A DNA stretch of 64,000 bases from Stakelama saccharophila (GCF_032229225.1 NZ_CP135076.1:434001-498000), one strand, 5' to 3'. Positions 8,439 to 16,844 are shown, counted from the first letter of the stretch. A program made the numbers and translations. Notes: generated by a model not told the origin, from the letters alone.

Positions 8439-9494
8439 TTGAGCAAGCCTCACTCCTTCTTCAGCGGCCCGGATGCCGTCCCGACCGGCACCAGAGTCCG
8501 CCATGACCGGCGTTCCGCCGACCTGGCGTTCCAGGGGCCGTTGACGCCTGTGCGCGTGCGCGGGGCGGACGGCAATCTCGGCCGGCCGCTGACCATCGGC
8601 GTCGTCAGCAATCCCAAGAGCCATCTGAACGGCGGCAGCAGCCATTTCCCGCCGGCGCTGCGCAGCCAGACGCTGTTCGCATCGCCGCAGACGCGCAATG
8701 ACCTGCAGGACCAGCTCGACGATTTCGCCGCTCGCGGGGTCGACATGCTCGTCATCGACGGCGGCGACGGCACGGTGCGCGACGTTCTGACTGCGGCGCG
8801 CAAGGCGTTCCGGCGCATGCCGTGCGTCGCGGTCCTGCCTTCGGGCAAGACCAATGCGCTGGCGCTCGACCTCGGCATTCCTGTCCACTGGTCGGTTCGC
8901 TCGATGCTCGACGCGCTGCGCGCCGGCCGGATCGCGACCCGCGCGCCGGTGGAGGTCTGGCGCCGCGGTGCCGATCGACCCGAACATGTCGGCTTTCTGC
9001 TCGGCGCCGGCGCGTTCGTGCGGGCCACGTCGCTGGCGCAGAAAACCCACCGCGTCGGTGCGTTCAACGGCATGGCGGTGGGGCTGTCGCTGATGTGGAG
9101 CATCGCCCAGACGCTGTTCGGGTCGGCCGAGAATGTCTGGCGGCAGGGCGATCGCATGCGCATTCGCGGCGACGTGACGGTCGACCGTTCCTTCTATCTT
9201 GTGCTCGCCTCGACGCTGGAGCGTCTGCCGCTGGGGCTCAAGCCCTTCGGCCGGCGTCGTGCGGGGCTGAAGGTGCTGGCGGTGGACGCGCCGCCGAAGA
9301 AGCTCGCCTGGCATCTCCCGTTCCTGCTGGCGGGGTCGGAATCGCGGCGACTGGCCGATAACGGCTATCACCATGGCAGCCCTCAATCGTTCGAACTCGA
9401 TCTCGACGGTGAGTTCATCCTCGACGGCGAACGGTATCCCGGCGGCGAACTCCTGATCCGGATGGGCGAGCCGCTGCACTTCGTCGTACCGTGA
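8439..9494 (+). CDS. Diacylglycerol kinase-family lipid kinase
   Basis: 351 residues with the diacylglycerol kinase catalytic-domain signature VIDGGDGTVRDVL near residue 105, then LPSGKTNALALDLGIP (the GKTN variant of the usual GTxN loop) and a C-terminal beta-sandwich ending LDGEFILDGERY. Family members phosphorylate diacylglycerol, ceramide or related lipids with ATP. The frame opens with a TTG at 8439 and no strong Shine-Dalgarno is visible, so the first 30 or so residues are uncertain. The stop overlaps the next gene's start as GTGA. In this cluster it could make phosphatidate or a sphingolipid phosphate for the CDP-alcohol chemistry encoded nearby; the substrate is inferred. Confidence 0.8.
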   Translation: MSKPHSFFSGPDAVPTGTRVRHDRRSADLAFQGPLTPVRVRGADGNLGRPLTIGVVSNPKSHLNGGSSHFPPALRSQTLFASPQTRNDLQDQLDDFAARGVDMLVIDGGDGTVRDVLTAARKAFRRMPCVAVLPSGKTNALALDLGIPVHWSVRSMLDALRAGRIATRAPVEVWRRGADRPEHVGFLLGAGAFVRATSLAQKTHRVGAFNGMAVGLSLMWSIAQTLFGSAENVWRQGDRMRIRGDVTVDRSFYLVLASTLERLPLGLKPFGRRRAGLKVLAVDAPPKKLAWHLPFLLAGSESRRLADNGYHHGSPQSFELDLDGEFILDGERYPGGELLIRMGEPLHFVVP

Positions 9495-10405
9495 CGGATG
9501 CGCTCGCGACGTTCGTCGCGCGCGAAATCGCGGCGTCCGTTCCCGACGACATCGCGGCACTGGCCGGCATTCTGGCCGAGCGCAGCGGCGCCGATGCGGT
9601 CCTGTTCTACGGCTCCGCCCTGCGCACCGGCGACCGCGACGGCGTACTCGACTTCTACGTGCTGCTGCCCGCGGTCCGCGACCGCGGCATTCGCGGCCTG
9701 GCGAGCCGCTTGCTCTGGCCCGACGTCTCGTTCGAGGAAATTCGCGTGCGGGGCCGGGTGCTCCGCGCCAAGGTCGCCACGATGACCATGGCACAATTCG
9801 CCGCCGCCTGCCGCGACGGGGGTATCGACACCACCATCTGGGCGCGCTTCGTCCAGCCATCTGCGCTTGCCTGGGCGACATCGGAATCGGCGCGCCGGCG
9901 GGTTATCGCCGCCATTGCCGATGCAGCGGCGACGGCCGCCGGTTACGCCGCGCTTCTCGGGCCGGAAAAGGGGACGGCGGCGGCTTATTGGCGGGCGCTG
10001 TTCCGCGCCACCTATACGACCGAGTTGCGGGTCGAACCGGCAGGGCGGGAGGGGCAGATCATCGGCAATGCGCCCGCACATTTCGAGGCATTGCTGCCGC
10101 TCGGCTGGGACCGGGCGAGGATCGCTTATTCGTCGGCCGACGACATGCTGGCGCCGACCCTGCCGGCGGCAAGGCAGCGACGGCTGGCGCGGCGCTGGCG
10201 GGCGCGGCGCCGGCTGGGCAAGCCGCTGAACGCGGCCCGGCTGACAAAGGCGAGCTTCACCTTCGCCGGCGCCGGGCGCTACGCCCTGTGGAAGATTGAG
10301 CGGCATACCGGTATCGGGATCGAACCGACCCCGTGGCGGCTGCGCCATCCGGTCCTGGCGGCGCCGGGCGTGCTGTGGCGCGTCTGGCGAGGCCGGGTGC
10401 GATGA
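9491..10405 (+). CDS. Nucleotidyltransferase-like protein, possibly Tam41-like CDP-diacylglycerol synthase
   Basis: 304 residues, GTG start overlapping the lipid-kinase stop. I do not recognise the family with certainty. Near residue 40 it reads VLFYGSALRTGDRDG followed by LDFYVLL, which has the glycine-serine then D-x-x-V layout of the nucleotidyltransferase fold. It also recalls the YGSG and DFI signature of Tam41/Mmp37 mitochondrial CDP-diacylglycerol synthases. The rest is alpha-helical and basic toward the C-terminus (RRLARRWRARRRLG), compatible with membrane association. Encoded directly between a diacylglycerol kinase and another nucleotidyltransferase, a role in making CDP-activated lipid is reasonable but remains inference. 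No transmembrane helices are evident. Confidence 0.5.
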   Translation: MTDALATFVAREIAASVPDDIAALAGILAERSGADAVLFYGSALRTGDRDGVLDFYVLLPAVRDRGIRGLASRLLWPDVSFEEIRVRGRVLRAKVATMTMAQFAAACRDGGIDTTIWARFVQPSALAWATSESARRRVIAAIADAAATAAGYAALLGPEKGTAAAYWRALFRATYTTELRVEPAGREGQIIGNAPAHFEALLPLGWDRARIAYSSADDMLAPTLPAARQRRLARRWRARRRLGKPLNAARLTKASFTFAGAGRYALWKIERHTGIGIEPTPWRLRHPVLAAPGVLWRVWRGRVR

Positions 10406-11160
10406 GGTTCGACGCCGTTATCCTGGCCGGATCGCGCGGGCCGCAGGACGCATTGGCGCACCATGCCGGCGTCAGCGACAAGGCGCTGATCTCCTTCGAG
10501 GGCCGGCCCATGCTGGCGCACGTGATCGCCGCGGTGCGAAGTGCCGGAGCGGGTCGCATAGCGGTCTCCAGCAACAGTGCACCGGTCCGCGCGCTGGCGC
10601 AGCAATGCGGTGCGGAAGTGCTGGACGCCGCTGCCGGACCCAGCGGGAGCGCGGCGGCCGCGCTCGATCATCTGGGCACCCCGCTACTGGTCGCGACGGC
10701 GGATCATCCGCTGCTGCAGCGCGAATGGATTACGCAGTTCCTCGCCGCATGTCCGGCCTATGCGGACATCGCCGCGCTGCTGGCGGAGCGTTCCGTCGTG
10801 GAAGCCGCGGCGCCGGAGACGCGCCGCACCTATCTTCGCTTTGCGGACGGCGACTGGTCCGGGTGCAATCTGTTCTTCTGCGCCACGCCGGCAGCGCGCG
10901 GCGCCATCGACCTGTGGCGTTCGATCGAGGCGGATCGCAAGCGGCCGTGGCGGATCGTCCGCCGCCTGGGGCCGCGCATGCTGCTCGGTTATCTGACGGG
11001 AAGGCTGGCGCTGGCAACTGCGGTCCGGCGGCTGGGCGCGCTTACCGGCGCCCGCGCTGCCATCGTCGCCTCTCCCTTCGGCGAGGCGGCGATCGACGTG
11101 GACAAGCCCGCCGATATCGCGCTGGTGCGCGACCTTCTGGCCGCCCGTCGGACCGGATAA
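10402..11160 (+). CDS. MobA-like nucleotidyltransferase
   Basis: 252 residues starting at an ATG that overlaps the previous stop (ATGA). The N-terminus has the nucleotidyltransferase signature AVILAGSRG, then a lysine in DKALISFEGRPML, and the metal-binding TADHPLL near residue 100, as in MobA-like GTP/CTP transferases. Unlike MobA it lies in a lipid/phospho-alcohol cluster and has a long C-terminal helical part (ERSVVEAAAPE onward, including GCNLFFC). It is therefore more likely to activate a phosphorylated alcohol or sugar than to make molybdopterin cofactor. It is the last gene of the cassette; the fluoride-riboswitch leader follows. Confidence 0.7.
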   Translation: MRFDAVILAGSRGPQDALAHHAGVSDKALISFEGRPMLAHVIAAVRSAGAGRIAVSSNSAPVRALAQQCGAEVLDAAAGPSGSAAAALDHLGTPLLVATADHPLLQREWITQFLAACPAYADIAALLAERSVVEAAAPETRRTYLRFADGDWSGCNLFFCATPAARGAIDLWRSIEADRKRPWRIVRRLGPRMLLGYLTGRLALATAVRRLGALTGARAAIVASPFGEAAIDVDKPADIALVRDLLAARRTG

Positions 11161-11214
11161 GATTGCCGGGGCTTGTCAGCGCCGCGACAGCCGCTATCGG
11201 AAAACGCCGATGAT

Positions 11215-11264
11215 GGGGATGGAGTGCCCCCGATAACCGCCTGCCGAGGCTGATGACTCCTGCC
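11215..11264 (+). ncRNA. Fluoride riboswitch (crcB motif)
   Basis: All conserved parts of the crcB RNA are visible. GGGGATGGAGT is followed by CCCC closing P1, then the AACCGC segment, then the GCCTGCCGAGGC hairpin, then CTGATGACTCC. GGAGT and ACTCC can form the pseudoknot. It lies about 60 bases before a crcB gene on the same strand, the classic target of this fluoride-sensing RNA, which switches on expression when fluoride binds. Confidence 0.93.
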
Positions 11265-11322
11265 GTTCGTCAACCGGGTGAGGCGGACCTGCGGTCGCGT
11301 CGCCCTGCGGGAGAAGCGCGTT

Positions 11323-11697
11323 ATGGAATTCCTGGTGGTCTTTGTCGGCGCGGGCCTGGGCGGCGCCTGCCGCCACGGCGTGGGCATTGCCGCGCTGAAG
11401 CTGTTCGGCAGCGCCTTTCCGGTGGGAACGCTGACCGTGAACGTGCTGGGGTCGCTGCTGATGGGGGCCTTGGTGGCGCTGTTCGCGCTGAAGATCGAGA
11501 CGAGCCAGGCGACGCGCCTGTTCCTCACGACCGGCTTTCTGGGCGGATTCACCACATTTTCCACGTTTTCGCTCGATGCGGTCACGCTGTTCGAGCGCGG
11601 TCGCATCGGGCTGAGCATGGTCTATGTGCTGGCGAACGTCATCGGCGGCTTCGCCGCTCTCGCACTTGCTTTGATCCTCTTGCGCCGGCTGGGCTGA
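11323..11697 (+). CDS. crcB: Fluoride channel CrcB/Fluc
   Basis: 124 residues, the usual size for Fluc channels, with four membrane helices. Diagnostic motifs are GAGLGGACRHG near the N-terminus, the TLTVNVLGS helix break with its pore Asn, and GFLGGFTTFSTFS containing the phenylalanine-box and threonine track. The protein dimerises in the inner membrane and lets fluoride out of the cell. The ATG at 11323 is chosen because GGGAGAAG precedes it; an upstream in-frame ATG at 11278 would add 15 non-conserved residues. Expression should be controlled by the fluoride riboswitch just upstream. Confidence 0.95.
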   Translation: MEFLVVFVGAGLGGACRHGVGIAALKLFGSAFPVGTLTVNVLGSLLMGALVALFALKIETSQATRLFLTTGFLGGFTTFSTFSLDAVTLFERGRIGLSMVYVLANVIGGFAALALALILLRRLG

Positions 11698-11732
11698 AGC
11701 GGAACTCGATCGCGCAAGGGTGGGTCGCACCG

Positions 11733-11814
11733 CCATAGCGATGCCGATGACCGGCTTGCCCGATTGCAGCTCTTCCAGGCTGATGCCGGAATCCATGTAG
11801 CGATCGAGAGCGGG
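11733..11814 (-). pseudogene. Remnant of an IlvD/Edd-family sugar-acid dehydratase
   Basis: The minus-strand frame reads PALDRYMDSGISLEEL then QSGKPVIGIAM before losing all resemblance. This matches the N-terminal segment of IlvD/Edd-type xylonate/arabonate dehydratases (typically RYMNYG-x2-x2-EELQSGRPIIGIA). A stop lies just upstream at 11817-11815 and the conserved TGSDL that should follow is absent. It is a roughly 27-codon scar in the 313-base gap between crcB and the TonB receptor gene. The remainder of that gap holds only the AT-rich leader of the receptor gene. Confidence 0.65.
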
Positions 11815-11960
11815 TCATGCCGACGTTGCTCGAATCGTCGAATCAAGGTGCGCGGACGTGGGCGCCTCGCCGCCCTCTTGTTTGCGCGCATTTGGGCCAT
11901 TTTTCGCCTCTTTCCTCCGCCTGGGCCAGCCGCTTCAAACACGCTTGACTGTGTATAAAA

Positions 11961-11971
11961 TATTACTAATA
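11961..11971. promoter_or_regulatory. AT-rich operator-like site before the TonB receptor gene
   Basis: TATTACTAATA is a near-perfect inverted repeat around its central base, in an AT-rich patch 40 bases before the receptor start in otherwise GC-rich DNA. It resembles the sites at 20231, 26733 and 38788. It is a candidate binding site for the GntR regulator encoded at 14889. Confidence 0.5.
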
Positions 11972-12010
11972 GTGGCGAACGATAACAATAACGGTCCAAG
12001 GAGAGGGGTG

Positions 12011-14680
12011 ATGAACGTGCAGAAAAGTTTGTTTGTCGGCGTGGCCACGGCCGCCCTGATGGGTAGCCATGCGGTGCCCGCTTACGCGACAGGCAAGGAC
12101 GCGACGTCCGGTGGCGGCACGCAGCAGGCGGTGCCGAGCCAGACCAGCCAGGACAATGAGCAATCAACGGCGGCTCAGGATCAGGCGGCAATTCCCGACG
12201 AGATCGTCGTAACCGGCATCCGCGCGAGCCTCGAGTCCGCTCAGGCGCGCAAGCGCACTGCCAACACCATTGTCGATTCCATCGTCGCCGACGATATCGG
12301 CAAGCTGCCCGACACGAACACGACCGAGGCGCTGCAGCGCATTTCCGGCATTCAGGTTTCGCGTGATCGCGGCGAAGGCGGTTCGGTCGCGATTCGCGGC
12401 CTGACCCAAGTGCTCACCACGCTCGACGGTCGCGAAATCTTCACCGCCGGCGGTGGGCGTGGCTACAACCTGCAGGATTTCCCGGCCGAACTCCTCGCGG
12501 GCGTGGATGTCTATAAGACGCCGACTGCCGACCTCATCGAAGGCGGCATTGGCGGCGTCATCGACTTGCGCACCCGCAAGCCGCTCGACATGGACGGTCT
12601 GGTGATCAGCGGCAGTCTTCGCGGCCGTTATCAAGATCTGGTCGACAAGGTCAGCCCGCTCGCCTCGCTGCTCGTCAGCGACAAATGGGATACCGGCGTG
12701 GGTGAGATGGGGCTGCTCGTCAGCGGCTCCTATCAGGAGCGTGCCTTCCGCTCGGATATCGAAGCTGTGGGCGCGCCAAGCGAACGCACAGATCTGATCG
12801 CCGGCCGGACCATCGTCACGCCGAACGGCGATTATGAGCCGCTGGTGGACGGCACGCGCCGCCGTATCGGCTTGGGCGCCACCTTCCAGTGGAAGCCGAC
12901 GCCGGAACTCGAACTCTATGCCCAGGCGGGATATCAGGAATTCCGCTCGATTCAGCAGCAGCGCGGCCTGAACAATCCGACGAACGGTCTTTCGGTTGTG
13001 CCCGGTTCCGTTGAGACGTTCGACGGCACCGACGACTTCATGCGCGGCACCTTCCAGAATCTGGTGTCCTCAACGTTCGGCGTCACCCGCGATACCTACG
13101 ACAAGAATCAGCAATATTCGGCCGGGTTCGATTGGGACAAGGGCGCGGCCAGGCTGACGGGTGATTTCACCTATCAGCACTCGACAAACGATCTCTATTA
13201 TACCGAACAGGATCTCCAGATCACGGTTCCCGAGGCAACGCTCGATCTAAGCGGCAAGACGCCGACGATGAGCTTTGACGGCGTCGATCTGACGGATCTC
13301 TCCAACTACCGGCTCGGTTATACGACCCGCAGCGAGAATCACTATACCGGCAATTCCTACGCCGGGCGCCTCGACGGCGATTTCGAGATCGACAGCCCGT
13401 TCCTGTCGGGGTTCAAGACCGGTGTGCGCATCCAGAAGATGGACACCGCCTTTACGCCGATTCGATTCTTCCAGCCCGCCGGGGCAACGTCGGCAGCGAA
13501 TTATTCCTCGTTGTTCGAAACCATGCCGTTCGACGACTTCTTCTTCAGCAATCCGACCTTCCCGCACGGCTATTACACCGCGGTCACGTCCAATCTGCGC
13601 AACGACTTTGACAGTGTGCGCGACGCCCTTGGTGTCGATGCGGAACCGGCGGTCGACCCGGCATCGGTCTATGACATGTCGGAAACGACGGTGGCCGGCT
13701 ATGCGGAGATGCTGTTCAAGGTGGACAGCGGTCTGCGCTTCGACGGCAATGTCGGCGTTCGCGTAATCAAGACCGGCCTCAGCATCGACGGCAACCAGCG
13801 CTCGACCGTTGGCGGGGTGACCACCATCACGCCACAGACATATGACAACGACTATGTCAGCGTTCTGCCGAGCGCCAATGTGCGTTTTCATCTCACCGAC
13901 GAGCTGCAGCTTCGCCTGGCGGCTTCGCAGACGCTCACCCGCCCGAATTTCAGCCAGCTTTCGCCTGCATTCACGCTGGTGCCGGCGCAGGGACAAGGAT
14001 CGGGCGGCAACCCGGAGCTTGAACCGTTACGGGCCGATCAACTCGATGCGTCGCTGGAATATTATTTCTCGCCTACCGGTTCGGTCTATCTCGCCGGCTT
14101 CTACCGCAAGGTGAAGGGCTTCATCTTCACCAGTTCCAATCGGCAGACGATCGACGGCATCGACTACGTTATCAGTCAGCCGACCAACGGCGACGACGGT
14201 ACGATCAAGGGCGTTGAAGTGGGCGGCCAGACGTTCTTCGACTTCCTGCCCGCTCCGTTCGACGGCTTCGGCGTCCAGGCGAACTATACCTTCATTGACA
14301 GCAGTACGCCGAGCGCGATTGCGGACTACACCACCCCGTTGCCCGGCCTTTCGAAGAGCAGCTTCAACATTAGCGGCCTCTATGAAAAATACGGCCTGTC
14401 GGTGCGCGTGGCGTACAACTATCGCTCGAAATATCTGAGCGCCCTCTACGGTCTGCCACTCGCCGGCGGCGGAAGCCAGAACATTCCCATCTACCGTCGC
14501 GGTTACGGGTGGCTGGACGCGTCGATCAACTATGACATCACGCCGAGCATCACGGTGACCCTGGAAGGCAGCAACCTGCTGCGCACGCGGGAATTCACTT
14601 ATTTCGATCAGGAGACGCGGCCCAACAACATCTCGGTCGACGATCGCCAGATCATGGCGGGCATTCGCTTCAAGCTGTAA
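12011..14680 (+). CDS. TonB-dependent outer-membrane receptor (Caulobacter/Sphingomonas type)
   Basis: About 889 residues, starting at the ATG after AAGGAGAGGGG. The protein has a signal peptide (KSLFVGVATAALMGS, cleavage near AYATG) and a Gln/Ser/Thr-rich linker. The TonB box and plug follow: IPDEIVVTGIRASLES, IGKLPDTNTTEALQRISG and GGSVAIRGL. The remainder is a 22-strand barrel ending MAGIRFKL. The plug wording is that of the large Caulobacter-type receptor family that imports oligosaccharides. No SusD partner is present, as usual in Proteobacteria. As first gene of the glycan locus and next to the GntR regulator, it is the probable port for the oligosaccharide attacked by the hydrolases; the ligand is inferred from context only. 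Confidence 0.92.
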   Translation: MNVQKSLFVGVATAALMGSHAVPAYATGKDATSGGGTQQAVPSQTSQDNEQSTAAQDQAAIPDEIVVTGIRASLESAQARKRTANTIVDSIVADDIGKLPDTNTTEALQRISGIQVSRDRGEGGSVAIRGLTQVLTTLDGREIFTAGGGRGYNLQDFPAELLAGVDVYKTPTADLIEGGIGGVIDLRTRKPLDMDGLVISGSLRGRYQDLVDKVSPLASLLVSDKWDTGVGEMGLLVSGSYQERAFRSDIEAVGAPSERTDLIAGRTIVTPNGDYEPLVDGTRRRIGLGATFQWKPTPELELYAQAGYQEFRSIQQQRGLNNPTNGLSVVPGSVETFDGTDDFMRGTFQNLVSSTFGVTRDTYDKNQQYSAGFDWDKGAARLTGDFTYQHSTNDLYYTEQDLQITVPEATLDLSGKTPTMSFDGVDLTDLSNYRLGYTTRSENHYTGNSYAGRLDGDFEIDSPFLSGFKTGVRIQKMDTAFTPIRFFQPAGATSAANYSSLFETMPFDDFFFSNPTFPHGYYTAVTSNLRNDFDSVRDALGVDAEPAVDPASVYDMSETTVAGYAEMLFKVDSGLRFDGNVGVRVIKTGLSIDGNQRSTVGGVTTITPQTYDNDYVSVLPSANVRFHLTDELQLRLAASQTLTRPNFSQLSPAFTLVPAQGQGSGGNPELEPLRADQLDASLEYYFSPTGSVYLAGFYRKVKGFIFTSSNRQTIDGIDYVISQPTNGDDGTIKGVEVGGQTFFDFLPAPFDGFGVQANYTFIDSSTPSAIADYTTPLPGLSKSSFNISGLYEKYGLSVRVAYNYRSKYLSALYGLPLAGGGSQNIPIYRRGYGWLDASINYDITPSITVTLEGSNLLRTREFTYFDQETRPNNISVDDRQIMAGIRFKL

Positions 14681-14685
14681 CGCCA

Positions 14686-14716
14686 CCGCCGCTCCGTCCA
14701 TCGGGCGGGGCGGCGG
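14686..14716 (+). terminator. Strong hairpin after the TonB receptor gene
   Basis: A 14-base arm, CCGCCGCTCCGTCC, pairs with GGGCGGGGCGGCGG using two T-G wobbles around the three-base loop ATC, six bases after the receptor stop. There is no T-tract; it probably ends or attenuates transcription or protects the receptor mRNA. Confidence 0.55.
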
Positions 14717-14888
14717 CCGCACCGTTGGAAATCGCGCCGATAATTGATCTGTATGACCAGCAGCCGTCCGTGTAGCATGGGCCTCATGTCAGGATTTCGG
14801 GCTTGCGAGCGCTATCATGCTTGGTGACGACTTTGCCTCGGCCGCCAGAGTGGCCCTGCCCGGATCGCAGTTACAGGGGCTGGCCAGA

Positions 14889-15626
14889 ATGTCATCCAAG
14901 TTTCAGAGATATACGGGCGGTGCGTTGTCGAGCCACGACCAGGTCGCTCGGGCGCTCGGCGCCGATATCATCACCGGCATCTATCCACCGGGTAGCAAGA
15001 TTCCGCCCGAAGCGGAGATACTTGACCGGTTCGGAATTTCGCGGACCGTCCTGCGAGAGGTGCTCAAGACGCTTACCGCAAAGGGCCTTATCGTTTCCAA
15101 GACCAGGGTGGGCACGAAGGTGCTCGACCAGGCGCATTGGAACATGTTCGATTCCGATGTCCTGTCTTGGAAGGTCGCCAGCGGGTTCAACGCGGATTTC
15201 CAGCGCGATCTCACCGAGATCCGCCTTGCGATCGAGCCGGAGGCAGCGGCGCTGGCCGCGCAGCGGGCGACGCCCGACCAGATCGCCCTGCTGCGCCAGC
15301 GGGTGGAGGCGATGCGCGATGCCCGCGAAAGCCGCATCGCCTTCGCCGAAGCGGATCTGGCCTTTCACCAGGTGATCGGACGGGCATCGGGGAACATGCT
15401 CATGCGCTCGATTTCGGGCGTCATCGAAACCGCGCTGGTGGCATCCTTCACCATGGCCTCGCCGGTGGACGAGGATGCCGAACATGACAAGAGCGTTGGC
15501 CTGCACGCCAGGATCGTCGACGCCATCGAAGCGGGCGATTGCGACGCCGCCCGATCCGCGATGCGCAATACGATCGGACACGGGCGGCAACGGATCGACA
15601 AGGCCGAAAAACACAAGACGGGCTGA
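14889..15626 (+). CDS. GntR-family transcriptional regulator with FCD domain (FadR subfamily)
   Basis: About 245 residues. The N-terminal winged helix-turn-helix is recognisable as IPPEAEILDRFGISRTVLRE followed by LKTLTAKGLI and VGTKV. The linker WNMFDSDVLSW is typical of FCD regulators of sugar-acid catabolism. The FCD domain follows, with metal-ligand candidates in EADLAFHQVI and later GLHARIVDAI. Such proteins usually repress and release DNA when a sugar-acid intermediate binds. It is the only DNA-binding regulator recognised in the locus and lies beside the TonB receptor, so it likely binds the shared AT-rich sites at 11961, 20231, 26733, 38788 and perhaps 47621. Start: MSSKF is preferred; an in-frame ATG at 14817 would add 24 residues. 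Confidence 0.88.
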   Translation: MSSKFQRYTGGALSSHDQVARALGADIITGIYPPGSKIPPEAEILDRFGISRTVLREVLKTLTAKGLIVSKTRVGTKVLDQAHWNMFDSDVLSWKVASGFNADFQRDLTEIRLAIEPEAAALAAQRATPDQIALLRQRVEAMRDARESRIAFAEADLAFHQVIGRASGNMLMRSISGVIETALVASFTMASPVDEDAEHDKSVGLHARIVDAIEAGDCDAARSAMRNTIGHGRQRIDKAEKHKTG

Positions 15627-15722
15627 TGCGGTCACCGGGGACATGCGGTGGCGGCAGCGCCGGTTTGCGCTTCGGGGGCGTGTCCGCGCCTTCGCTGCCC
15701 GTCTGTCATCCGGAGGAACAAG

Positions 15723-16814
15723 ATGAATTTGCTCGACTATATGCCTTCGCGACGCCGTTTCCTCATCGGGTCGGCCATGGCCGGGGGCGCCGCCATGGTG
15801 GCGGGGTGCGCGCGCGGCGCGGGCGGCGGCCCGGGCGGATCCGGCGACCCAATCGCGGCCTATCGAACCCCCTACAAATACGGCCAACTGGTCCTGGAAG
15901 GCTCCCATAGGGAAGGCGCGTTCGACCAGAAGGCGGTCGATTGTCCCTTCGTCTTCTATCACGACGGCCGGTTCAACCTGCTCTACACCGGCTGGGACGG
16001 CACCGGATACCAGACGGGGCGAGCGGTGTCGGACGATCTCGTCAACTGGACGCGCGCCGGGATCATGCTGGCGCGCGATCCGAACGATCCCGTCACCCGC
16101 TACAACATCTCCTGCGCGTCGATCCTTCGCGAGAACGAGCTGTATTCGCCCGGCCGGCTGATCAGGGTGGACGGACGCTATCTGGCGGCGTGGCACGCCT
16201 ATCCCAGTCCGGGATATGAACAGGGGGCCGCGGTGATCGGGCTCGCCTGGAGCGACGACCTGGTGAACTGGGAACGGACCGATCCGATCCTGCGCGCCGA
16301 GGATGGCGCCGATTGGGAGCGCGGCGGGCTGTACAAGCCGTACATCGTGAAGGACGGCGACACCTATCTGCTCTACTACAACGCCAAGACCACGGGAAAT
16401 CCGTGGAAGGAGCAGACGGGTCTTGCCACGTCAAAGGATCTGAAGACCTGGACCCGCTATCCGGGCAATCCGATCATCCGCAACGGTGAACCCGGCGTGT
16501 CGGGTGATTCCTGGTTTGCCAGCGATCCGGTCGTCTACACCCATCAGGGCGAATGGTCGCTTTTCTATTTCGGCCGCGCCAAGGACGGCAAGTGCCGCGA
16601 ATATCTGGCGCTTGGCGACGATCCCCTTCATTTCGACAAGGTGGCGGAGCCGCTGATCGACATCGGCGCGCCGGGCAGCATCGACGAGCATTTCGCCCAT
16701 AAGCCCTCGCTCGTCTATCACGACGGCGCGCTCTATCATTTCTACACCGCAGTCAGCGGCAAATATCCCGACGATCTGCGCGGGATCACCGTCGCCCGCT
16801 CGAAGCCCTGGTGA
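15723..16814 (+). CDS. Five-bladed beta-propeller glycosidase-like lipoprotein (GH43/GH117-like fold)
   Basis: 363 residues, ATG after GGAGGAACAAG. The N-terminus combines a twin-arginine motif (SRRRFLIG) with a lipobox (MVAGC), so it is probably Tat-exported and lipidated. The body has repeated blades of the type found in GH43/GH32/GH117 enzymes: VDCPFVFYHDGRFNLLYTG, SDDLVNWTR, SDPVVYTHQGEWSLFYFG and HKPSLVYHDGALYHFYTA. The VDCP aspartate is a candidate catalytic residue, but the CAZy family cannot be fixed by eye. In this locus it could remove arabinose, galactose or another terminal sugar. It converges on the SGNH esterase gene. Confidence 0.7.
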   Translation: MNLLDYMPSRRRFLIGSAMAGGAAMVAGCARGAGGGPGGSGDPIAAYRTPYKYGQLVLEGSHREGAFDQKAVDCPFVFYHDGRFNLLYTGWDGTGYQTGRAVSDDLVNWTRAGIMLARDPNDPVTRYNISCASILRENELYSPGRLIRVDGRYLAAWHAYPSPGYEQGAAVIGLAWSDDLVNWERTDPILRAEDGADWERGGLYKPYIVKDGDTYLLYYNAKTTGNPWKEQTGLATSKDLKTWTRYPGNPIIRNGEPGVSGDSWFASDPVVYTHQGEWSLFYFGRAKDGKCREYLALGDDPLHFDKVAEPLIDIGAPGSIDEHFAHKPSLVYHDGALYHFYTAVSGKYPDDLRGITVARSKPW

Positions 16815-16822
16815 GGGCGCGT

Positions 16823-16844
16823 GCCCGGCGTCACGGCGCCGGGC
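16823..16844. terminator. Bidirectional hairpin between converging genes
   Basis: GCCCGGCG and CGCCGGGC form an eight-base perfect stem with a six-base loop, placed between the stop of the propeller protein (plus) and spanning the last codons of the SGNH esterase gene (minus). No T-tract. Confidence 0.5.

Noticed and set aside
11944..11958. TTGACT followed by TATAAA as a sigma-70 promoter for the TonB receptor gene
   Set aside because: The two hexamers are only three bases apart, far short of the usual 16-18; the AT-rich patch is better read as an operator region.
11858..14680. A SusC/SusD-type Bacteroidetes uptake pair
   Set aside because: The receptor has Proteobacterial plug wording and no SusD-like gene follows.
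14738..14760. A further operator site near GATAATTGATCTGTATG before the GntR gene
   Set aside because: It lacks the TAnTA core and symmetry of the other sites.
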